A program made the translations under genes and the position numbers. A stretch of DNA of 64,000 nt from Pseudoalteromonas luteoviolacea (GTDB lineage Bacteria; Pseudomonadota; Gammaproteobacteria; Enterobacterales; Alteromonadaceae), in assembly GCF_001750165.1 (NCBI RefSeq), contig NZ_CP015411.1:3004001-3068000 (forward strand). Reading direction: 5' to 3'. Shown piece by piece: positions 56,482 to 64,000 of this stretch (within the stretch, counting starts at the first letter, position 1; every line of letters begins with the position of its first letter). The notes beneath the pieces were generated by a model that saw nothing but the letters and a program-made list of their open reading frames with translations, had not been told where the DNA came from and ran no database searches.

Positions 56482-56709
56482 TTATTGTTCTTTTGGATTA
56501 CTGCGCACAAAAAATGCAGCAGTAAAAAGCAAAGACATTATGAATTGTACTGTAAAGCTGGAAAAATAGCTTTCTTTGGTCATATGAGCTAAAAGATTCC
56601 AAACTCCCATATTAACAAGGAAAGCAATGATACTTCCTCCTATTTTGTGTTGAAACCAAAAGCAAGAAAAGCTCTCAACACATAATTTATACTTTTCATT
56701 TATGTTCAA
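56482..56709 (-). CDS. Small two-helix membrane protein, 75 residues
   Basis: A TTG start with GGGAG six bases upstream. Two hydrophobic helices (GGSIIAFLVNMGVWNLLA and FTVQFIMSLLFTAAFFV) with a Cys pair (residues 10 and 16) in the N-terminal part. Unknown family. It lies 67 bases upstream of the esterase start on the same strand, so it may be co-expressed. Confidence 0.55.
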   Translation of the reverse strand: MNINEKYKLCVESFSCFWFQHKIGGSIIAFLVNMGVWNLLAHMTKESYFSSFTVQFIMSLLFTAAFFVRSNPKEQ

Positions 56710-57022
56710 TTTTTTCTCCCAGTTTTTTATTTGCTAACGCTATAAACAATACCGATAACACTTGGCGAGTGCCCGAAATACTAACTTAATTAAGTACCGT
56801 AACCTCATCGCTTTAAACATTCACACACTTATCACTAAAATAATGAACATTTAATTAGTGGTTTAATTTACAAAGCTAAATGTACCTAACCGTAACTGAT
56901 TACTTATAGTCAAATCAATGTCACATTTAATCGACGATAACTAGAGCGCACTGTTGGTAAGTCTAATACTTACTGAAGTACAAAAGGTACGCTCACAAAA
57001 TCGATTGAATAGATTTTTATAA
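56710..57022. other. Intergenic, nothing recognised
   Basis: 313 bases with no open frame or clear hairpin. Confidence 0.5.
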
Positions 57023-57454
57023 CTACCAAACTGTTGGTAGCATTCCAATAGTTAATAAAGTACAGGTAACAAGTGATAGGATTGACCCTAAACGCACGAG
57101 AATCGTCACCATATATTCTGTTGCGATAGTTGCCGAAAAGCCAGCGCCAGCAATTGGAAGCGCTTTACTTGCGCCAGTCACAGATGCAACCGTTATCCCA
57201 AGCCAAATAAGTATGAACCCAAACGCACAGCCATAAGCTGTAAATATTTCTAGAGAGACAGGTAACTCAACTAATGACCAGATAATGCCAAAGATCATTA
57301 GAGCCATTGCGCACTGAACGGCTGTTAAATGCCCGGACAGAGCCATTCTTGAATTTTTTACAGCCGGTATCAATGCACCTTGAATTAAACCAACCAGAAA
57401 CAAGGCAGTACCAATGAAAATGAGCTCTGAGCCAATTTGTGTGAACTCAATCAT
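57023..57454 (-). CDS. Hydroxylaminobenzene mutase (HabB)-like membrane protein
   Basis: About 143 residues from the ATG with AAGGGTGGGC upstream; the frame is open nine codons further. Four hydrophobic helices. L-I-Q-G-A-L-I-P-A-V-K-N-S-R-M-A-L-S-G-H-L-T-A-V-Q follows the HabA/HabB pattern (G-x-x-P...N-P-R-M-G-L-S-A-H). HabB rearranges hydroxylaminobenzene to aminophenol, but most relatives have no proven activity. A Crp-type regulator gene lies just upstream on the same strand. Confidence 0.6.
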   Translation of the reverse strand: MIEFTQIGSELIFIGTALFLVGLIQGALIPAVKNSRMALSGHLTAVQCAMALMIFGIIWSLVELPVSLEIFTAYGCAFGFILIWLGITVASVTGASKALPIAGAGFSATIATEYMVTILVRLGSILSLVTCTLLTIGMLPTVW

Positions 57455-57626
57455 AGCCCACCCTTTGTTTGCATAATACAAGGCTCTGTGTTGCTACTTA
57501 TATTCCAGCCGATAGCACTATCAACTAAGGCGCTTCTTTCATATCGCTTTTTTAATTTTCGAAAGGTATTCATCGTTAATCTCCACTGAAAAAATCTATG
57601 GTAAGTAACGGAATACCAGAATTCAT

Positions 57627-58220
57627 TCACCTAGATTCATTTTTCAATTTACTTAGAGTCTGGGGGGCAACACCTAGGTAGGAGGCAATATGATATGACT
57701 TAACTTGATCAAATATGAAAGGGTACTCATCCAGTAAACGTGCATACCTTTGGGCTACGGTCTCAGACATGAGAGAAAGAACACGTTTATATGTTGCAGA
57801 GTAATAGGTGTTATGTATCCATATTCTTGCTAACGTTTCCCACTTTTGGTCTTGTGATATAAAGTTATCAAGCGCTTTCAAGGATGCAACATAAAACACC
57901 GAATCTTCCAAAACTTCAAAGTTAAGCATGGATCCAGTTTTTTCATAAAAGCTGACACTATCATCCATAAAGTGGTTTAAACCATGTTTACTTTTTCCGC
58001 GGAAATAAAGTTGCCATGTATGTTCTTTACCATTCATATCAATTAGGCATGACCTGGCTAAGCCACTTTTTATAAGCCAAATCTCACTAAATACATCACC
58101 TGCGTGATGAATTGTAGTCCCTTTTTTGACATGTTTTACGTCAAAGATCTCGCAAGCTTGCTCCCACTCCTCATCATTGACAGGAATGTAATGATCAATC
58201 ATTTTTCTAAAATACTTCAT
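57627..58220 (-). CDS. Crp/Fnr-family transcriptional regulator
   Basis: 197 residues. The N-terminal cyclic-nucleotide-binding barrel shows K-K-G-T-T-I-H-H-A-G-D-V-F-S-E-I-W-L-I-K-S-G-L-A-R. A long helix follows, and the C-terminus carries a short helix-turn-helix, I-A-S-Y-L-G-V-A-P-Q-T-L-S-K-L, rather than a full Crp domain. The cAMP-binding R-x-S motif is not apparent, so the ligand is unknown. It probably controls the HabB-like gene 172 bases downstream on the same strand. Confidence 0.82.
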   Translation of the reverse strand: MKYFRKMIDHYIPVNDEEWEQACEIFDVKHVKKGTTIHHAGDVFSEIWLIKSGLARSCLIDMNGKEHTWQLYFRGKSKHGLNHFMDDSVSFYEKTGSMLNFEVLEDSVFYVASLKALDNFISQDQKWETLARIWIHNTYYSATYKRVLSLMSETVAQRYARLLDEYPFIFDQVKSYHIASYLGVAPQTLSKLKNESR

Positions 58221-58610
58221 AAAACTCAGTCATTTTTTATTATTTGCTAACTGAACGATACAAAAACTTTTCGCTAAAAAGTGAGTAATAGAGGGCTTTT
58301 GTATCTCTATTTAATTTTATATTTATGGACACCTTATATAAAATAACTCATAAACTTATGTTTTATCCGTCAACCGTACTTCTTTTTAATAGTTAAACAG
58401 ATCCTGCGTGTCCTTACTGTGCAAGAAGAACGAAACTCTCTGTATATCCCTATCAGCAAGTCTGTAGCCATACCGTTTAACTAAGCTCATTTATGTGCAT
58501 AGCCGAAGTCTTTAATATCCCCTTGTAGCAGAATACTTAAGTCTCAATAAGCCCCGCTCAACGCGTCACGTTATATACATTGTTGTTATTTATATAGAGC
58601 AGTTTACCCT
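58221..58610. other. Intergenic, nothing recognised
   Basis: 390 AT-rich bases without an open frame or hairpin I can support. Confidence 0.5.
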
Positions 58611-58739
58611 TTAAGATAACATTTGATTAATTATCTTTAACATATTTTCTTTTTGATAGCCTTCCATTGACGCATAAATCCCTAAGCTTCCAATTAAAAG
58701 GGCTACAGCTGTGCAGATCATTACCTTTTTTATTTTCAT
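58611..58739 (-). CDS. Small single-pass membrane peptide, 42 residues
   Basis: AAGGA sits six bases before the ATG (a second ATG lies directly in front and would add one Met). The product MKIKKVMICTAVALLIGSLG continues I-Y-A-S-M-E-G-Y-Q-K-E-N and a short tail. The first 24 residues look like a signal anchor. No family. The good ribosome site and clean hydrophobic core support a real gene. Confidence 0.5.
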   Translation of the reverse strand: MKIKKVMICTAVALLIGSLGIYASMEGYQKENMLKIINQMLS

Positions 58740-58742
58740 CAT

Positions 58743-59110
58743 ACTTCCTTAGTTTAAATATTTTAAAAAATCATACCATACTTGCAGGAGGCTAACATTA
58801 GCGAATAAAGAGCGAGAACCAAAGATATCCAAGTCGTTAAAGCAGTTTCCTTATACATTTAAACGTGATAAAAAATCATTTTTATTATTAAACTCAGTAC
58901 TAGTAGATATTAAACGATTTAGCTACCTGTAATTTCTACCACTTTAAAATAAATTTATACGTATACTGATAAGACTGTTCTCAAATGCCCCGTCTGCTGT
59001 TCAACTGTGCATGCCGTACCAATTTTAACTGCACACCGCGTCGACGTTATTGCACTGAAAAAAGTACACATTAAGCATTGAAAACGGTTTCTAGGAAACA
59101 GAGCAGCTAA
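58743..59110. other. Intergenic, nothing recognised
   Basis: 368 bases upstream of the small peptide gene, holding its promoter. No further gene was found. Confidence 0.45.
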
Positions 59111-59326
59111 CTAATCGACACTATTATCTATTTGAGCTTGTTGTTTTGTTCTGTCTATTGCATCACTGAGGGAAAGTTTTACAACAACTCCCTGAGAGTT
59201 ATCTAACACCAGCTTAACCGAGTAAGAAGTTTTGACTAACAATGACAATGACAATGACAATGACAATGAATCATCATAAGCCAAGGTTTTAACGTCTTCA
59301 ATCGATGGGTCTGCTAGGCTTAACCT
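59111..59326 (-). pseudogene. In-frame continuation of the upstream gene past an amber codon
   Basis: After the TAG at 59327-59329 the same frame stays open for 71 codons to the next TAG at 59111. It reads R-L-S-L-A-D-P-S-I-E-D-V-K-T-L-A-Y-D-D, a run S-L-S-L-S-L-S-L-L, then T-S-Y-S-V-K-L-V-L-D-N-S-Q-G-V-V-V-K-L-S-L and a polar end. It has no start of its own. Composition and frame indicate the tail of the gene at 59327-59929, split by one nonsense change or read through at low level. Confidence 0.6.
59241..59269. repeat. Hexanucleotide tandem repeat AATGAC x 4.8
   Basis: Four exact AATGAC units and most of a fifth. On the minus strand they read TCATTG in the frame of the continuation, giving alternating Ser-Leu. 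Being six bases long, gain or loss of a unit keeps frame and changes the number of Ser-Leu pairs. Confidence 0.95.
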
Positions 59327-59929
59327 CTAAAAATCCATAATTAAATCAACAACCTCAGTTGTTGATTTAGGCTTAGAAGATAATAACTTTTCAAATAAAT
59401 CCATTTTATTTTTTACTACACTACTGTCTATATCTTGTAAGGCACTTAATGACAACTCTTTCATTTCCATGTTGTTAGAAAGTACAGTTGATACCCCAAC
59501 AAGTGATGCCCTGAGAGCCGATATACCAATTAAAATTGCAGCATGCTTTTCAACATCAATGACACTGTAGTGAGTAAGTAATTTGGCAATTAGTTCTCGC
59601 GATGTAACATCGTTGATACTACCTTTATAACCATCCTGTTTAAGCAATGCTTCAATTTGTTTTACTATTTCAGATTCGGCTTCTTGGGCTTCAGGAAATT
59701 TTGAGCCTTGTATCAGATCATAACGTCCCAATTGCAAACCAAGTGAAACACCAAATCGAGCTTTTTGTCGTTCAATTACAACTTTCCCTTGTTCTCCTTG
59801 AGCGAAGTCAGGTTGCCAAATTTGAAGCAAAAACAAAGCGGTCATTGAGACAATCATCAAACTTGCTATGAGCTTAGCGGTTAGTCCTAACTCCGATATC
59901 CAAACCAGTATTCTTTGAAATGAATCCAT
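59327..59929 (-). CDS. Single-pass membrane protein of unknown function, probably truncated
   Basis: 200 residues up to an amber codon. One membrane helix (LTAKLIASLMIVSMTALFLL, about 16-35) and a mostly helical cytoplasmic or periplasmic domain (VVIERQKARFGVSLGL, then A-Q-E-A-E-S-E-I-V-K-Q-I-E-A-L-L). No family recognised. AAGGTTTGC lies before the ATG. The frame continues past the stop for 71 codons, so the ancestral protein was probably 272 residues long. Confidence 0.65.
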   Translation of the reverse strand: MDSFQRILVWISELGLTAKLIASLMIVSMTALFLLQIWQPDFAQGEQGKVVIERQKARFGVSLGLQLGRYDLIQGSKFPEAQEAESEIVKQIEALLKQDGYKGSINDVTSRELIAKLLTHYSVIDVEKHAAILIGISALRASLVGVSTVLSNNMEMKELSLSALQDIDSSVVKNKMDLFEKLLSSKPKSTTEVVDLIMDF

Positions 59930-60634
59930 GCAAACCTTCTTATAAAATAAACATTATAAAAACAAAACACCAACAAAAAAGCTACATGCAGAGAAGGAAC
60001 TAGTCAACTGTAAATTATTAATTTAAGTGACTTACTTGAGTTCTAACATGGCACTCACAGCGATTTCATCTACAAACAGCGCTCCGAAGTGCTTAACAAC
60101 TCGCCATTGTCAGACTTATGTATAAACCAAATCTCTTTCGACTGTTTATGCCAAAGAGTGAAGGTGGCTTTATCGGTTAGACATTGCGCTATTCATCATT
60201 ATACAAAACTGTATGCGTACAGTTGATCATGACCACATAAGTACATATATCGATTACAAAACGCCTTAGCTAGTTGCAATCATTTCTGCTTATTCTGCGG
60301 TGCTAAAATAACTTACCCATTTCTTTATCTTATGTGCACAAAAATACATGTATTACACATCATGATATACAGTGGTAATACTTGGTATACATCAAGCTGA
60401 CCTCCCCTACTTACTACTGCCATAAAAAGCTACACACACCTTACATCCAGTACAGAATAGGCGACCTATTAACCAGTTCCTAAGTTAGAATGAATATCAT
60501 CTATCTTTTCCCTATCTTTCTTAAAATAAGATCTTTATAATTTAAAATTTATAAATGGTTATAATATTTATAAACATTAGATAGAATTGAATCATTATTA
60601 ACTTTTCCAGCAACCATAAACGAAAGGATACTTT
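59930..60634. other. Intergenic, nothing recognised
   Basis: 705 bases between divergent genes, ending in an AT-rich promoter-like region before the lipase-like gene. No open frame, RNA gene or repeat was seen. Confidence 0.5.
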
Positions 60635-62248
60635 GTGTTTTACAAATTAAAACTTGCTTTATTAAGCACAGTGGCTTTTTTAATTAGTGCGAATGCAAAT
60701 GCAACCAGCACTACTCCAGCTTGCTATAATATTAACTACGCTTTAGACGAAAGTGGCTGTATTTTGTCCTCTACCAGATCATATGCGGGTAAACGAGGCT
60801 CAATGCATCTAAAGGTTTATACCAATGATTCTGGAGATAAAGCTTTTGACCAACCAATCATTGTTGTTGCACCTTATCCTGGTGCACTGCTTGCGCCTAG
60901 CAACTCCCAAGGCTCTATCAAACAAAATCTAGATCTAGTATTAAGAAATACGTTTATGGGAGCTAGTCCGGATGAAATTAAAGCGAGATATCCAAACTCT
61001 GATATTGTTCTTTTTGCCTATGAGTATGAACAGAATAGAAGATTTGGCTCAGGTGACCATATACAACGTAATGCCTTCACAGTCTTAGAAGGCATTGAAT
61101 TAATAAACGAAGTTAATCAACTCAATAACCATAAGCCAAGCATTTCAGTACTTGGTACAAGTTTAGGTGGTGTCGTATCTAAATATGCCATCGGTTATGC
61201 GCACAAATATGGTATCGAAACTAACATTAGAACATGGGTTACTATAGACTCTCCACTTAGAGGGGCAAACATACCACTGTCTTATCAAAGATTGCCTTTA
61301 TTTATTGACTCAATGCTCGATGACTTTAATGACGTTGGTATAATTAGTCTATCAACCTTTGATTTTATAGCTTCTGCTCTTGATTACTCATTATTGGTAT
61401 TCTTAAAATTGTCAGACTTAACGAGTGAAATGAAGAAATCAATACGTGATACACGTTCACAGGTGCAAGTATCATACGAAAATATACATTCAGACTCATC
61501 TAAGCAACTATTGATAAACCATATTGTTGATAAAAGTGGCAGTATGCGCTCAACTTTTTTAAATGAACTAAATTCAATGCCCTTACCTGACGATATACGA
61601 AAAGTTGTATTTACTAATGCATCTCTTCAAGCCAGCTATAATAAACCGTCAAGTTGGAGCGCATCAAAATTAATAGAAGCACCACATGGGGGTAACGGAG
61701 GCCCATTAGAAGCAGCAGATTTTGTGTTTAAGGAAAATACACTCAGTGGTAGTCGAAACGAAACTTTATTTAAGTCTTATACACGTGTAGATAGATTTGC
61801 CGGTAATGATAAGCACATAAAAGATGATACAAAGTTGAATGAGTTTTCTAACTATCAGTATGTTAACAGTGCTCCCGGCACGAATATTGGTCTGACTCAC
61901 AGTTTAGTAAATACGTTAAATAACGATATCTTAAAAGCGCAGCCTCATCATGAAGGCTATGCTAGATGTATCAACTGTCGAGAGCCGAACTTTATTCCAA
62001 CCTTCAGTGCTCTGGACATTGATCCTGCTGTTTATGGAGTTGACCTAAACGCACTTAAAGGAGCAAGCCACAGTGAAACACTACAAAAACTTGAAGCAGC
62101 TTCTCCGTTCGACAAGATTCATCATGTAGAAAGCCGTAGACACGATTACGAATTTAGTGCTTCTGACATGTCAAAGCTGGATTCTGAATTAAAAGGCAGA
62201 CATGATATAGCCTATTTAATCCCTATTCTTCACAACCTATTACATTAA
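60635..62248 (+). CDS. Secreted lipase/esterase-like alpha/beta hydrolase
   Basis: 537 residues from a GTG with AAAGGATACTTT upstream. The signal peptide (KLKLALLSTVAFLISANANA) is followed by I-I-V-V-A-P-Y-P-G, D-I-V-L-F-A-Y-E-Y and the nucleophile elbow G-T-S-L-G-G (Ser about 176), then T-I-D-S-P-L-R-G-A-N-I-P as in PGAP1/lipase-like enzymes. The end holds E-P-N-F-I-P-T-F-S-A-L-D-I-D, which I recall from secreted lipase-like proteins of Bacteroidetes. Cysteine pairs near the start and before that motif (A-R-C-I-N-C-R-E) may form disulphides. Substrate unknown. It ends at a good terminator. Confidence 0.8.
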   Translation: MFYKLKLALLSTVAFLISANANATSTTPACYNINYALDESGCILSSTRSYAGKRGSMHLKVYTNDSGDKAFDQPIIVVAPYPGALLAPSNSQGSIKQNLDLVLRNTFMGASPDEIKARYPNSDIVLFAYEYEQNRRFGSGDHIQRNAFTVLEGIELINEVNQLNNHKPSISVLGTSLGGVVSKYAIGYAHKYGIETNIRTWVTIDSPLRGANIPLSYQRLPLFIDSMLDDFNDVGIISLSTFDFIASALDYSLLVFLKLSDLTSEMKKSIRDTRSQVQVSYENIHSDSSKQLLINHIVDKSGSMRSTFLNELNSMPLPDDIRKVVFTNASLQASYNKPSSWSASKLIEAPHGGNGGPLEAADFVFKENTLSGSRNETLFKSYTRVDRFAGNDKHIKDDTKLNEFSNYQYVNSAPGTNIGLTHSLVNTLNNDILKAQPHHEGYARCINCREPNFIPTFSALDIDPAVYGVDLNALKGASHSETLQKLEAASPFDKIHHVESRRHDYEFSASDMSKLDSELKGRHDIAYLIPILHNLLH

Positions 62249-62256
62249 AAATGATG

Positions 62257-62282
62257 AAAAGAGCCCATCACTGGGCTCTTTT
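62257..62282 (+). terminator. Intrinsic terminator
   Basis: AAAAGAGCCCA and TGGGCTCTTTT pair perfectly around TCAC, nine bases after the lipase-like stop, with the T-run continuing into TTTTTA. It also has an A-run on the other side and may act in both directions. Confidence 0.92.
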
Positions 62283-62362
62283 TACTCTCCAATATTACTT
62301 TCCCCATCAGTACAAAGCTGCATCTTAGAGGAGCAGTCAGCACTTCATTGGTTTATTAGTAA

Positions 62363-62767
62363 CTAGCCTTCTGATTTTAAGTTCGGCAACTTGTCTTTAA
62401 CATAGTCATAAGCATCATCTGAAATTTCAGTGTCTAGAAATGATATATATTTCAAGTTTGGTAAAAGTGCTAACAACTTGAAACCGCTATCAGTTATGTT
62501 GAAATCTTCAATCCAAAGTTCTTCTAGATTTTTAAACTGACTAATTATTTCCAATGATTTATCTGTAATGAAAGTTGAATCGAGATCTATACATCTCACA
62601 TTGGATAAAAAAGGTAAATTTGAAATACCTTTGTCTGTGATTGGTGCATTTTCCAGAGAAAGTGAAACGACATTACTTGGTACTTTAGACAGTTCATTAT
62701 CTTCTAGTTGCGTTGCGTCAAAATAGCCATCTTCTTTTTTAAGCTTAAATACCAAAACATCGCTCAT
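62363..62767 (-). CDS. Small leucine-rich-repeat protein, 134 residues
   Basis: Soluble, no signal. After a 30-residue head it has four LRR units of about 23-24 residues: V-V-S-L-S-L-E-N-A-P-I-T-D-K-G-I, V-R-C-I-D-L-D-S-T-F-I-T-D-K-S-L, L-E-E-L-W-I-E-D-F-N-I-T-D-S-G-F and L-K-Y-I-S-F-L-D-T-E-I-S-D-D-A-Y. The I-T-D-x-G spacing is that of the cysteine-containing/RNase-inhibitor-like class, unlike the 21-residue units at 37282. GGGGAG lies before the ATG. Probably a binding protein in the cytoplasm. Confidence 0.75.
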   Translation of the reverse strand: MSDVLVFKLKKEDGYFDATQLEDNELSKVPSNVVSLSLENAPITDKGISNLPFLSNVRCIDLDSTFITDKSLEIISQFKNLEELWIEDFNITDSGFKLLALLPNLKYISFLDTEISDDAYDYVKDKLPNLKSEG

Positions 62768-63356
62768 TTTGATACTCCCCTTGAGTCTACATTTGATTAT
62801 ACGTCCGCATACAAAACGGATAATGCTTAGATGCGACTAGCATTACTTTTGCTGAGCTTTGAAAGCTACTGATTTTCCTATGTTTAAGACATTTGTAATT
62901 AATAAGGCATAAGCTCCAATGTATCAAGATTGACGATTAAACCAAAGCGTGAGCTTTTTATTTTAAGGCCAATATAGTTTGAAAAGTTTTTGTACATTGA
63001 ACGATGATACCAAGAAGTGTAAATACCCCATACTTAATATTAAAGCCTTCTTTTACAACAAAACAATCTGAAAAAAAACATCGGTGTATCTTTGATTTTT
63101 AATGTGCTTGTGACTTTGTCAAAACGTGCCCAACAGTATTAGCTAGGCAAACCAACTATTTACTTTCAGGTTGAATAACAGCGCCTTGGTGGGCTTAAGC
63201 AACATGCGATAACACTAACAGATATAGTACAAATTTCGCTCCCCCTCCGTAAGCTTCTCTCCCAAACAAGAGAGTCAAAAGAGTTAGCTAACATCGCGAA
63301 GCAGGCGCGCGCACCAATCGTTTTCGGTCTTATGCTCAATAGCTTCGTAATACGCA
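62768..63356. other. Intergenic; GC-richer block of unknown nature at its right end
   Basis: The left 390 bases show nothing. From about 63160 to 63350 GC content rises clearly above the surroundings. On the minus strand a short stretch right behind the next gene reads NAYYEAIEHKTENDWCARLL and stops at 63284-63286; other frames there are also open. This may be a gene remnant or a dispersed element. Confidence 0.45.
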
Positions 63357-63815
63357 TTAATCTAACAAAGCTAATGAATTTAAATTGAAAGAGTATACAA
63401 GAAACGAGTCCTCAACCACTTTCAACGTTATTGTTAACGTTGCGTCACCTTTTTCATATTTAGCGGGGACAGTGTAAGACACAAAAGTGCCAGACTCACC
63501 TCCGGCCATTGCTTTCTTAGACACACTTTTAAATTGATATTCACCTAGCTCAATTAAATTGCCCATATTAGATAGACCTTTGACAATTTTTTGAAGATCT
63601 TCATCTGATACGCCGTCTAACGTTGTTTTAACAAGATAGCCTTTCATTGTTTCGACTTGCCAGCTTGAAATATCCCTTATGGCAACATCCATATATGGAA
63701 TGGCTGTTTTTTCATATTCTGATGATTTATATACTGTCCACCCCCCTATAACAGTAAAAAAAACCACAAAAACTAACAATATGGCACCTAAGCCTTTTAA
63801 TATTTTCTTAAACAT
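63357..63815 (-). CDS. Membrane-anchored protein of unknown function, 152 residues
   Basis: An N-terminal helix (ILKGLGAILLVFVVFFTVIGGW) without a clear cleavage site anchors a periplasmic domain of about 120 residues. The domain alternates helix and strand (V-S-D-E-D-L-Q-K-I-V-K-G-L, then F-V-S-Y-T-V-P-A-K-Y-E-K-G-D-A-T-L-T-I-T-L). Its layout recalls DUF4019- or DUF3887-like stress or cargo domains but is not assigned. GAGAGTGT precedes the ATG. Confidence 0.6.
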   Translation of the reverse strand: MFKKILKGLGAILLVFVVFFTVIGGWTVYKSSEYEKTAIPYMDVAIRDISSWQVETMKGYLVKTTLDGVSDEDLQKIVKGLSNMGNLIELGEYQFKSVSKKAMAGGESGTFVSYTVPAKYEKGDATLTITLKVVEDSFLVYSFNLNSLALLD

Positions 63816-64000
63816 ACACTCTCAAACACGTATAACGCCCAATAATGAGCAAAGTTATGTTGGCTAAAGTTAACGAAGAAAAGAATGCAAAACAAGCATT
63901 TTGCGACCCGAAGTTAAACCGTTTGTTAACAGCTTCAATCCCACCAATTGAATAAAGCCTCACCTAAGCTCTTTGGCTTCCAATATGCAATATCACTAGA

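Noticed and set aside
63166..63357. 63-codon minus-strand frame in the GC-richer block
   Set aside because: High Arg, Ser and Cys content, no ribosome site, and another frame of the same DNA reads more like protein.
1..64000. Integron cassette array or prophage
   Set aside because: Genes point both ways with their own promoters, no repeated attC-like sites were found, and no integrase, capsid or tail genes are present.

Overview
The window is AT-rich DNA from a marine gammaproteobacterium, most likely Pseudoalteromonas or a close Alteromonadales relative. This is an inference from base composition, from the mix of families (NavAb-like sodium channel, DUF2846 lipoproteins, secreted serine hydrolases, PD40 propeller proteins) and from a HUH transposase-like protein of a kind I associate with that order. 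There are no rRNA or tRNA genes, no CRISPR array and no core operon. Nearly every gene stands alone with its own ribosome binding site, strands alternate, intergenic gaps are long and several genes are broken. This is the texture of an accessory region.

Region by region. 1-5 kb: start of an S9 peptidase, a TipA-type MerR regulator with its own operator, a 58-residue membrane protein, DUF2809, a broken alpha/beta hydrolase with a GntR-type palindrome upstream, and small unknowns. 5-13 kb: an exported esterase with C-terminal repeats, two related PD40 propeller proteins, a P-loop kinase-like protein whose stop codon lies in an 8-bp tandem repeat, a viroplasmin-RNase H protein and an M20 amidohydrolase. 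13-28 kb: a NavAb-like channel, a GNAT enzyme, lipoproteins, a membrane LytTR regulator divergent from a serine hydrolase, two more serine hydrolases, a frameshifted NADAR gene, NUDIX and DUF1801. 28.7-33.6 kb: the one clear operon, GT2 - GT39 - response regulator - histidine kinase - GtrA, which looks like a self-regulated envelope glycosylation module.

33.8-41 kb: unknowns, a VOC protein behind a frameshifted AraC regulator, a CHMI-type isomerase, and a 1064-residue lipoprotein built of 21-residue leucine-rich repeats. 41-46.5 kb: a second DUF2846 lipoprotein, a HUH transposase-like gene with direct repeats at its 3' side, an HAD phosphatase and an FAD oxidoreductase. 47-58 kb: a third PD40 protein, GNAT, a PdxH-like oxidase, DUF4386, a DUF6326-like gene that seems to start on AUA, a 1.5-kb gap holding a GNAT remnant, small exported proteins, a second esterase, a HabB-like membrane protein and a Crp-type regulator. 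58-64 kb: a 42-residue membrane peptide gene, a gene split by an in-frame amber codon and carrying a Ser-Leu hexanucleotide repeat, a secreted lipase-like protein, a small LRR protein and an unknown membrane protein.

Two themes stand out. One is the cell envelope and outside world: exported hydrolases, lipoproteins, repeat proteins and a glycosylation operon. The other is gene decay or instability: four genes broken by single-base changes (two of them at 7-8 base homopolymers), two tandem repeats inside or at the end of coding sequence, a likely lost start codon and at least three degraded fragments. Whether the single-base breaks are biological or assembly errors cannot be decided from sequence alone.
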